This document shows positions 1 through 5,279 of a DNA stretch of 5,279 nucleotides, piece by piece. Source of the DNA: Cytophagaceae bacterium (GTDB taxonomy: Bacteria > Bacteroidota > Bacteroidia > Cytophagales > Spirosomataceae); assembly GCA_947459055.1 (NCBI GenBank), contig CANHCG010000153.1, positions 1-5,279 on the forward strand, in the 5' to 3' direction. How positions within the stretch are numbered: position 1 is the stretch's first letter; every line of letters begins with the position of its first letter. The translations under genes and the position numbers were made by a program. The notes beneath the pieces were generated by a model that did no database searches, was not told the origin of the DNA, and saw nothing but the letters and a program-made list of their open reading frames with translations.

Positions 1-1724
1 ATGCGGCTAATCCCGAAAATCGCTATTCCTTTTTAGTTTTGGCTGACCGGAAGGATTTGTTTGAACGTGGTGAAATGGCGGTAGGTGATGTACCTAAACA
101 AGTCGATGTCGACGTCCGAGGCGTTAAACGCTTAGGGCTTTTGGTTCAAGTAAAAAACCATAATCTGCTTAAATCCATGGCAAATTGGGCCGATGCCTAT
201 TTTACGATGGTAGGGAATGCGAAGCCCACGCAGATTCCGAATGACGGGGAACGATATATTTTAACCCCTAAAGCCAACGATTTTCCTCGAATAAATTCTC
301 CCACTGTTTTTGGAGCACGCCCAGGAAACCCATTCTTTTATGCAATAGCAGCCACGGGAGCCGGTAAATTACTTTATACCTGCCGGAATTTGCCCTTAGG
401 GCTCCAACTAGACACGCAGACCGGGATCATTACTGGGACGGTTAAAAAGCCTGGAACCTATCTAGTCGGGTTAGAAGTCAAAAATTTAAAAGGCTTAGCT
501 AAAAAGGAATTGCGGATTGAAATTGGCGATAAGATCTCGTTGACGCCGCCGATTGGTTGGAATGGCTGGAATTCCTGGTCGCGAAGTATCGATCAGGAAA
601 AAGTGATTGCCTCGACGGATGCGATGGTAACGAAAGGGTTGAAAAGTCATGGTTGGTCTTACATTAACATCGATGATTCTTGGGAAGGTTATCGCGGGGG
701 TGAATTTAATGCGATCCAACCGAATGAAAAATTCCCCGCTTGGCAGCAAATGATCGATTATATACATGCTAAAGGACTTAAACTGGGCGTTTATTCCACC
801 CCTATGTTGACAACTTATGCCGGTTATGTAGGTGCCTCTTCCTTATTTCCTACAGGAGATTTTCCGGATTCCATTCGAGCGAATAAACGTTCATATCGTT
901 ACATTGGACCCTACCGATTTGAAGATGCAGATGCTAAACAGATGGCCAAATGGGGCGTCGATTATTTAAAATATGATTGGCGAATTGAGCTTCGTTCAGC
1001 GGAAATCATGTCGGAGGCTTTAAAGAAATCAGGACGCGATATTCATTATAGCATTTCCAATTCAGCCCCATTTGCTAATGCGAAGGATTGGGCGCGTTTG
1101 ACAAATTCGTTTCGAACGGGTCCCGATATTCGAGATTCATGGCTGAGTTTATATATTTCTTCGTTTGAAAATGAGCGTTGGAATCCTTTTGTGGGTCCTG
1201 GTCATTGGGCGGATCCCGATATGATGATTGTGGGAAATGTCACTACGGGTACAGAAATGCATCCCACCCGCTTAACTCCGGATGAGCAATATAGCCATGT
1301 AAGTTTATTTAGTTTATTGGCTGCGCCTTTGTTGATCGGCTGTCCCATCGACCAATTGGATGATTTCACCCTGAATTTATTATCAAACGACGAAGTAATC
1401 GAAATCAATCAAGATCCTTTAGGAAAACCTGCGGAAAAACTAAAAACAGTTAATGGGGTGCAAGTTTGGTTAAAGAAATTGGCCAATGGCGATTATGCTT
1501 TAGGTTTATTTAATGTGGCGAATTGGGGCAATACGCCGGAAACTTTTTTCCGGTGGGGGGATGAGAAATCTGTGGATTTTAAAATTAGTGTCAGCGAATT
1601 AGGGCTTTCAGGAAATTACGTTTTTCGTGATGTTTGGAGACAAAAGGATTTTTCACATGGATCTACTTGGTCAGGCCAAATTGCCCATCACGGTGTCCAA
1701 TTTTTAAGGTTAAAGAAACGCTAA
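1..1724 (+). CDS. GH27 glycoside hydrolase (alpha-galactosidase-like) with NPCBM and Ig-like domains, 5'-partial
   Basis: Probably removes terminal alpha-galactosyl or related residues from poly- or oligosaccharides outside the cytoplasm. The frame is open to the left edge: codons from position 3 encode AANPENRYSFLVLADRKDLF, which fits an NPCBM carbohydrate-binding module. The real start, and any signal peptide, therefore lie upstream, and the TTG at 39 is not a credible start. Counting the codon at 3-5 as residue 1, the domains are: end of NPCBM (1 to ~68, closing with ANWADAYF); putative Ig-like domain (~97-176, with LPLGLQLDTQTGIITGTV); GH27 barrel from PPIGWNGWNSW (~178-475); and a C-terminal beta domain to the stop. 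The nucleophile is Asp325 in YLKYDW (codon 975-977) and the acid/base is Asp375 in RTGPDIRDSW (codon 1125-1127), by analogy with human GLA D170 and D231. IDDSW is also conserved, but the cysteines flanking the equivalent GLA motif are absent. Exact substrate is uncertain: alpha-galactoside or alpha-GalNAc. The gene converges on the dehydrogenase at 1793-3886. Confidence 0.94.
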   Translation, partial: AANPENRYSFLVLADRKDLFERGEMAVGDVPKQVDVDVRGVKRLGLLVQVKNHNLLKSMANWADAYFTMVGNAKPTQIPNDGERYILTPKANDFPRINSPTVFGARPGNPFFYAIAATGAGKLLYTCRNLPLGLQLDTQTGIITGTVKKPGTYLVGLEVKNLKGLAKKELRIEIGDKISLTPPIGWNGWNSWSRSIDQEKVIASTDAMVTKGLKSHGWSYINIDDSWEGYRGGEFNAIQPNEKFPAWQQMIDYIHAKGLKLGVYSTPMLTTYAGYVGASSLFPTGDFPDSIRANKRSYRYIGPYRFEDADAKQMAKWGVDYLKYDWRIELRSAEIMSEALKKSGRDIHYSISNSAPFANAKDWARLTNSFRTGPDIRDSWLSLYISSFENERWNPFVGPGHWADPDMMIVGNVTTGTEMHPTRLTPDEQYSHVSLFSLLAAPLLIGCPIDQLDDFTLNLLSNDEVIEINQDPLGKPAEKLKTVNGVQVWLKKLANGDYALGLFNVANWGNTPETFFRWGDEKSVDFKISVSELGLSGNYVFRDVWRQKDFSHGSTWSGQIAHHGVQFLRLKKR

Positions 1725-1740
1725 TTTTGTAATAAATTAG
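1721..1740. terminator. Weak AT-rich inverted repeat, possible bidirectional terminator
   Basis: CTAATTT at 1721-1727 and AAATTAG at 1734-1740 are perfect 7-bp inverted arms around a 6-base loop. The left arm overlaps the GH27 stop codon. The stem has only one G-C pair, so it is weak. Read on the minus strand it is followed by the T-rich stretch CGTTTCTTT; read on the plus strand only by a poor tract (TCTTCTT). The position between two converging genes suits a shared terminator, but in AT-rich DNA the repeat could be chance. Confidence 0.25.
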
Positions 1741-1792
1741 GTAATCTTCTTATGTAATCAGATCCTATTTTAATGCTTTTCGTTCTCAAATT

Positions 1793-3886
1793 TTAGGGTA
1801 AGGCGAAGGCTACGTAGGAATTTCCTTTGGGTACGCCCAATTTTGTTCCACCACAAGCAATGACAATAAATTGTTTACCCCCAACCATATACGTAGACGG
1901 AGTTGCAAAGGCAGCGGCGGGCAATTGGGTTTCAAAAATCAATTGACCCGTATGGCGATTGTAAATTCGTAATTTACCATCTTTGGCAGCACCAATAATC
2001 AGAAGGCCATTTTCTGTGATGATTGGACCCCCATAATTTTCAGCTCCCGTATTATGGATGCCTTTTTTCGCTAATTCGGGTTCGTCTCCAAAAGGAATTT
2101 TCCATAAATATTTTCCCGTGTTTAAATCGATGGCATTTAAGGTAGACCAAGGAGGACTAATGCCAGGTAATCCGGTCGAATCCAAAAACTTAATGTAGCC
2201 TGTCATTTTGTAAGGTATGTTGCTTTTGCTTTGGGTAAAAATGATATCTTTTTCATTTGTTGTCTCTTTCATGAGCATCGAGCTGATTTGGTCCTTAATT
2301 TCAGCGCTCAATTGGGGAAAACCAGGCATCATCCCTTTTCCTTGGCTTATCATGGTTTGAACAAATGCTTTATTTCGTGTCTTGTAAATTTCGGCCAAAG
2401 CGGGGTATCCACTTTTGGGATTTCCTTGTAAATTTTCTCCATGGCAGGAGGCGCAATAGCTTTGGTATAAACCCATGGCCCCTTTTTGTTTTCCTCCGAT
2501 TTCTTTTTTCATGGTTTGTGTACGGGCCATTTCATTGGAATTGATGTAAATGATTCCTTTGCTTGGATCGGCTCCGGCACCTCCCCATTCACCGCCTCCA
2601 TCGAAACCGGGTAAAATCAGGGTACCTGTTTCGGTTGGTGGATAATACCACGACCGTTTCATCTCACGGATTGCTTTTTTTAGCGCCTCAGGGTGCTTGG
2701 AATATGGATTGATATCAGTGATTTTTAATTCATCCGATTGCCTGGCATAGGGCGCTGGTAAAAGTGGCATGGGTTGGGTTTTCCAAGGTTTTTCACCGGG
2801 TAAAGCGATGGTGGAAACTTTTCGCTCCACAATCGGGAATAAAGGTTTGCCGGTCACTCGATCGAATACGAATACATATCCTTGTTTGGTGATTTGAGCA
2901 ACGGCATCAATTTTTTTACCTTTTCGGGTGATGGTGACCAAATTGGGCGGAGCAGGTAAATCGCGGTCCCATAAATCATGGTGCGTGGTTTGAAAATGCC
3001 ATAAACGTTTTCCGCTTCGAATATCGAGGGCAATGAGGCAATTCGCAAATAAGTTTTTCCCTTCCCGATTCCCTCCCCAAAAATCATAGCCCGCCGAACC
3101 TGTTGGGACATATAATATTCCTCGCTTTGGATCCACGGCCATACCAGCCCAGTTATTAGCCGCTCCTACATATTCATTTTTATAGGCATCTTTTGGCCAG
3201 GTGTCATATCCAAATTCACCTGGATAGGGGATGGTATGAAAGGTCCAAACTAATTTTCCTGTCCTTACATCAAAGGCCCGAAGATCCCCAGGGGCAGCAT
3301 CCGCCCCTTCGGATAATCGAACGGGCATAATGATCAAATTTTCGAAAATAGTTCCCGGCGTATTTGAAATAACGAATTTATCTTTGGCAATAGAGGGTAA
3401 TCCGGTATGCAAATCTATTTTCCCTTCTACTCCAAAATCTGCCGCAGGTTTCCCTGTTCGTGCATCCAATGCCCACAAATTCGAACCTGCAGTGAATAGA
3501 ATTCGTTTTTCCTTTCCATCGGTCCAATAGCTTACCCCGCGACTTGTAGCAGACCAATGCTTCAAAGGATCTCCAAAGCGCCAAATTTCTTTTCCCGTCG
3601 CAGCATTTAATGCAAAGGCTTGGACGGTCGAACTAATGCCATATAAGATTCCTTGTACGATGAGTGGATTTGATTGCATTTGGCCCGAATCAGGCATTGA
3701 ATAAGTCCAAGCCATTTTTAATTGGGACGCATTTTGAAGGGTTATTTGATTGAGTTTGGAAAAATGATTTCGATCGAGACCACCTAAATACTCGGGCCAA
3801 TCTTCGTTTGTTTTCGTCGATGTAAACGCCCCGATGCCAATAATTAGCAACATAATGGGTAAAAAGAAGGTAAATTTTCCTTTCAT
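1793..3886 (-). CDS. Secreted PQQ-dependent glucose-dehydrogenase-like quinoprotein with internal cytochrome c domain
   Basis: Predicted to oxidise a sugar or polyol in the periplasm using pyrroloquinoline quinone and pass electrons through an attached haem to the respiratory chain. The 697-residue protein starts with a Sec-type signal (K2, K4, hydrophobic 6-21), with no lipobox Cys. The quinoprotein propeller follows: DWPEYLGGLDRN (29-40), blade motifs such as LNAATGKEIW and FDVRTGKLVW, HHDLWDRDLPAPPNL (302-316), a GEWGG segment (432-436), and a C-terminal part ending NSYVAFALP. These match the catalytic domain of E. coli Gcd as I recall it, including TPSTYMVGGKQFIVIACGG near the C-terminus. 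Gcd's N-terminal membrane domain is absent, as is the vicinal Cys pair typical of alcohol/methanol dehydrogenases. A c-type haem site CASCH (478-482, DNA 2441-2455), with Met519/520 as candidate axial ligand, lies in an inserted domain (~465-545). The true substrate is unknown. No PQQ-synthesis gene is in view. The start fits the signal peptide; the leader lacks a Shine-Dalgarno sequence. Confidence 0.92.
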   Translation of the reverse strand: MKGKFTFFLPIMLLIIGIGAFTSTKTNEDWPEYLGGLDRNHFSKLNQITLQNASQLKMAWTYSMPDSGQMQSNPLIVQGILYGISSTVQAFALNAATGKEIWRFGDPLKHWSATSRGVSYWTDGKEKRILFTAGSNLWALDARTGKPAADFGVEGKIDLHTGLPSIAKDKFVISNTPGTIFENLIIMPVRLSEGADAAPGDLRAFDVRTGKLVWTFHTIPYPGEFGYDTWPKDAYKNEYVGAANNWAGMAVDPKRGILYVPTGSAGYDFWGGNREGKNLFANCLIALDIRSGKRLWHFQTTHHDLWDRDLPAPPNLVTITRKGKKIDAVAQITKQGYVFVFDRVTGKPLFPIVERKVSTIALPGEKPWKTQPMPLLPAPYARQSDELKITDINPYSKHPEALKKAIREMKRSWYYPPTETGTLILPGFDGGGEWGGAGADPSKGIIYINSNEMARTQTMKKEIGGKQKGAMGLYQSYCASCHGENLQGNPKSGYPALAEIYKTRNKAFVQTMISQGKGMMPGFPQLSAEIKDQISSMLMKETTNEKDIIFTQSKSNIPYKMTGYIKFLDSTGLPGISPPWSTLNAIDLNTGKYLWKIPFGDEPELAKKGIHNTGAENYGGPIITENGLLIIGAAKDGKLRIYNRHTGQLIFETQLPAAAFATPSTYMVGGKQFIVIACGGTKLGVPKGNSYVAFALP

Positions 3887-3901
3887 TGTTGTACGTAGGG
3901 A

Positions 3902-3931
3902 TTGTTTATTTGCATTATTCCTCTAAATTAC
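3902..3931 (+). promoter_or_regulatory. Weak candidate promoter for rhaT
   Basis: On the plus strand, TTG (3902-3904) lies 19 bases before TAAATTAC (3924-3931), which has two mismatches to TAnnTTTG. The start site would fall about 20 bases before the rhaT ATG. It overlaps almost base for base the opposing -7 candidate of the dehydrogenase. A poor match could mean that an activator is needed, or that the promoter is not here. Confidence 0.2.
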
Positions 3932-3951
3932 CTCGAAATCATTAAATACAA
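3923..3951 (-). promoter_or_regulatory. Candidate Bacteroidota-type promoter for the PQQ dehydrogenase
   Basis: On the minus strand, TTG (3949-3951) is followed after 18 bases by TAATTTAG (3923-3930). The Bacteroidota sigma-ABfr consensus is TTTG or TTG, a spacer of about 19, then TAnnTTTG; this -7 element has one mismatch to it. Transcription would begin roughly 30 bases before the dehydrogenase ATG. The call rests on pattern match alone, and chance matches are frequent in DNA this AT-rich. Confidence 0.35.
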
Positions 3952-3957
3952 TATTTA
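3943..3957. repeat. Short AT-only inverted repeat abutting the rhaT start codon
   Basis: TAAATA (3943-3948) and TATTTA (3952-3957) are perfect 6-bp inverted arms with a CAA spacer; the last base is the A of the rhaT ATG. It could be a half-site or operator-like element for a dimeric regulator such as the GntR protein encoded next door, or merely reflect composition. The arms contain no G or C, so it would make a very weak RNA hairpin. Confidence 0.2.
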
Positions 3958-5012
3958 TGGGTTCCATTTTAGGTTTATTTTTTCATTCCTTAGGAGGATT
4001 TGCCTCTGGTAGTTTTTACATTCCTTATCGGAAAATTCAAGTGTGGTCTTGGGAGAGTGCTTGGATTGTTGGGGGTGTTGTTTCTTGGATTATAGTACCC
4101 TTTATAGCTGCTTATTTAACCATCCCTGGTTTTATGGATATTATTACCACGATGGATACGAATACCTTGTTATGGACGTTTACCTTTGGTGTGTTGTGGG
4201 GGATTGGTGGTTTGACCTTTGGTTTGGCGATGCGTTATTTGGGCATGTCCTTGGGGATGTCGATCGCTTTAAGCCTATGTAGCATTTTTGGGGCTTTGGT
4301 GCCGCCGATTTACAGGGAGATTGCTGGAGTTTCGGGTGATACCATTTCGGGAATTGTGGGAAGTACGGGTGGGCGTTGGGTCTTATTCGGTATTTTAGTC
4401 TGTGTTTTTGGGATTTATTTATGCGGTAAGGCGGGAATGATGAAGGAAAATGAATTATCTGATGCACAGAAAAAAGAAAGCATTAAGGAGTTTAGTTTGA
4501 TGAAAGGGTTGGTCGTAGCTACGATCTCGGGTCTTTTAAGTGCCTGTTTTAATTTTGGTATTGAGGCCGGTAAATTAATGGCAAATGAGGCGGTGGTTAG
4601 AGGTTGTGATCCCCTATTTCAAAACAATGTTATTTTTGTCGTGGTTCTTTGGGGCGGTTTTGCGACCAATTTTATTTGGTGTATGTATTTAAATTTTACA
4701 AATAAAAGTTTTGGTGACTATTTAAACAGCAAGGCTCCTTTGCGCATGAATTATACATTTGCGGCGGTGGCTGGAACTACCTGGTTTTTGCAATTTTTCT
4801 TTTACGGCATGGGTGAAAGTAAATTAGGCAATGGCGCTAGTTCATGGATTTTGCATATGGCAACAATCATCATGACCTCAAATTTTTGGGGATTGTATTT
4901 TAAAGAATGGAATGGGGTGTCAAAATCAACTATGCGTACAGTGATTGCAGGTATTTTGGTTATTCTTATTTCAGTATTAATAGTTGGTTTTGGTAATTCG
5001 ATTGAATCCTAA
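3957..5012 (+). CDS. rhaT: L-rhamnose/H+ symporter RhaT
   Basis: Inner-membrane transporter of the drug/metabolite transporter superfamily that imports L-rhamnose with protons. The 351 residues (E. coli RhaT has 344) show about ten hydrophobic segments, near 3-22, 37-55, 70-88, 95-117, 139-158, 184-205, 223-246, 267-285, 296-314 and 327-346. Segments resembling E. coli RhaT occur in the same order: YIPYRKIQVWSWE (21-33), RYLGMSLGMSIA (93-104), GGRWVLFGILV (138-148), KAGMMKE (158-164), WFLQFFFYGMG (276-286), SSWILHMA (295-302) and KEWN (316-319). The ATG at 3957 is the first Met after an in-frame stop at 3924-3926, and the leader is AT-rich without a Shine-Dalgarno site. The stop codon overlaps the start of the GntR regulator, so the two are very likely co-transcribed. 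Transport of a related 6-deoxy sugar cannot be excluded, but the family assignment is firm. Confidence 0.96.
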   Translation: MGSILGLFFHSLGGFASGSFYIPYRKIQVWSWESAWIVGGVVSWIIVPFIAAYLTIPGFMDIITTMDTNTLLWTFTFGVLWGIGGLTFGLAMRYLGMSLGMSIALSLCSIFGALVPPIYREIAGVSGDTISGIVGSTGGRWVLFGILVCVFGIYLCGKAGMMKENELSDAQKKESIKEFSLMKGLVVATISGLLSACFNFGIEAGKLMANEAVVRGCDPLFQNNVIFVVVLWGGFATNFIWCMYLNFTNKSFGDYLNSKAPLRMNYTFAAVAGTTWFLQFFFYGMGESKLGNGASSWILHMATIIMTSNFWGLYFKEWNGVSKSTMRTVIAGILVILISVLIVGFGNSIES

Positions 5013-5279
5013 TGAGTTTTGAAGAATTAATACATATTGACGAATTTTCGAGCACGCCTAAGTATCGCCAATTAGCCAATTCCATCATCGAAGGAATTCA
5101 GAAAAAGGTGATTAAAAAGGGGGATATTTTGCCATCGATTAACGAGGTGAGTTTTCAATTTTATATTTCTCGGATTACCGTTGAAAAAGGCTATACTTAT
5201 CTAAAATCCATTGGAATTATCGATTCCATTCGAGGGAAAGGCTTTTTTATTAATGTCGATAGCATTCCTACGACCTATC
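5012..5279 (+). CDS. GntR-family transcriptional regulator, 3'-partial; likely regulator of the rhamnose operon
   Basis: DNA-binding regulator, of which only the first 89 residues are visible before the right edge. They form a typical GntR winged helix-turn-helix: KYRQLANSIIEGI (17-29), KKGDILPSINEV (35-46, matching the family's GD.LPS.rela pattern), recognition-helix region YISRITVEKGYTYLKSIG (51-68), and wing RGKGFFIN (74-81). The ATG at 5012-5014 shares its A with the rhaT stop (TAATG), an arrangement that commonly gives translational coupling. No separate Shine-Dalgarno site is seen. By position it probably senses rhamnose or an intermediate and controls the operon, including itself; this is inference. 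The effector domain is out of view, so the subfamily (for example one with a LacI/periplasmic-binding-protein-like sensor) cannot be determined. Confidence 0.92.
   Translation, partial: MSFEELIHIDEFSSTPKYRQLANSIIEGIQKKVIKKGDILPSINEVSFQFYISRITVEKGYTYLKSIGIIDSIRGKGFFINVDSIPTTY

Larger units (their letters stand above)
3887..3956. promoter_or_regulatory. Divergent intergenic promoter region between dehydrogenase and rhaT
   Basis: This 70-bp spacer must carry the 5' signals for both outward-facing genes unless either is read from further inside its neighbour. It is strongly AT-rich, and neither start codon has an AGGAGG-like site just upstream, as is usual in Bacteroidota. Possible -7 elements for the two directions occupy the same bases around 3923-3931, which would make the two promoters mutually exclusive. 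A TACGTA palindrome at 3892-3897 lies close to the dehydrogenase start. No operator can be assigned from a single site. Confidence 0.5.

Noticed and set aside
39..41. TTG at 39 as the true start of the GH27 gene
   Set aside because: The same frame is open to the window edge, and the codons before it (NRYSFLV) continue the NPCBM beta-strand pattern. Starting here would cut a domain and leave no export signal.
495..767. Minus-strand ORF of 90 codons inside GH27
   Set aside because: Lies wholly opposite the conserved start of the GH27 barrel; its translation shows no recognisable domain, so it is a shadow of the real gene.
1202..1408. Minus-strand ORF of 68 codons inside GH27
   Set aside because: Antisense shadow of conserved GH27 coding sequence; no recognisable protein features or start signal.
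1725..1792. A small gene or RNA in the convergent gap
   Set aside because: Only 68 bases, AT-rich, with no open frame of note and no stable structure beyond the weak inverted repeat at its left end.
2231..2431. Plus-strand ORF of 66 codons opposite the cytochrome segment
   Set aside because: Fully contained opposite the strongly supported dehydrogenase; no domain or leader signal.
2854..3111. Same-strand, out-of-frame ORF of 85 codons within the dehydrogenase
   Set aside because: The dehydrogenase frame carries the conserved HHDLWDRD motif in this stretch; the other frame has none.
3330..3584. Two ORFs of 66 and 68 codons (plus and minus) in the N-terminal half of the dehydrogenase
   Set aside because: Both overlap intact propeller coding sequence and lack protein-like features.
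3887..3956. Riboswitch or long leader RNA upstream of rhaT
   Set aside because: The spacer is only 70 bases and lacks GC-rich stems or any recognisable conserved aptamer element.
4043..4467. Out-of-frame ORFs of 79 (plus) and 95 (minus) codons inside rhaT
   Set aside because: Trp/Tyr/Phe-rich and Pro/Ser-rich translations are typical by-products of a membrane-protein gene read in other frames; rhaT itself is unambiguous.

Overview
The window looks like a chromosomal segment from a Bacteroidota bacterium, most likely of the Cytophagales type. The evidence is the moderate-to-low GC content by eye, leaders that are A/T-rich and lack Shine-Dalgarno sequences, a possible TTG-N18-TAnnTTTG-like promoter, and the kinds of protein encoded. 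This placement is inference; no marker gene is present. The coding content is sugar metabolism, with four protein-coding genes, two of them cut by the window edges. I see no RNA genes, insertion sequences, CRISPR arrays or phage genes.

Left part (1-1724, + strand): the 3' part of a large GH27 glycoside hydrolase (alpha-galactosidase / alpha-N-acetylgalactosaminidase superfamily). Its reading frame is open to the left edge, and the visible protein begins inside an NPCBM carbohydrate-binding module. A putative Ig-like domain, the GH27 barrel with both catalytic aspartates, and a C-terminal beta domain follow.

Middle (1793-3886, - strand, convergent with the first gene): a complete secreted PQQ-dependent sugar dehydrogenase of the glucose-dehydrogenase type. 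It has a c-type cytochrome domain inserted within the beta-propeller region rather than fused at an end. The 68-bp gap between the two converging genes holds a weak AT-rich inverted repeat at its left end.

Right part (3957-5279, + strand, divergent from the dehydrogenase across a 70-bp spacer): rhaT, an L-rhamnose/H+ symporter, followed by a GntR-family regulator. The regulator's start codon overlaps the rhaT stop codon by one base, and the gene runs off the right edge. This pair is probably the start of a rhamnose-utilisation operon, with the remaining rha genes expected beyond the window.

Taken together, the genes fit the use of plant or algal polysaccharides: release of galactose-type sugars outside the cytoplasm, periplasmic sugar oxidation that feeds electrons to the respiratory chain, and regulated uptake of rhamnose. 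That they work together is inferred from proximity only. I found no clearly new system. The most notable points are the internal cytochrome insertion, the Ser/Ala pair in the GH27 substrate pocket, and the coupled transporter-regulator arrangement.
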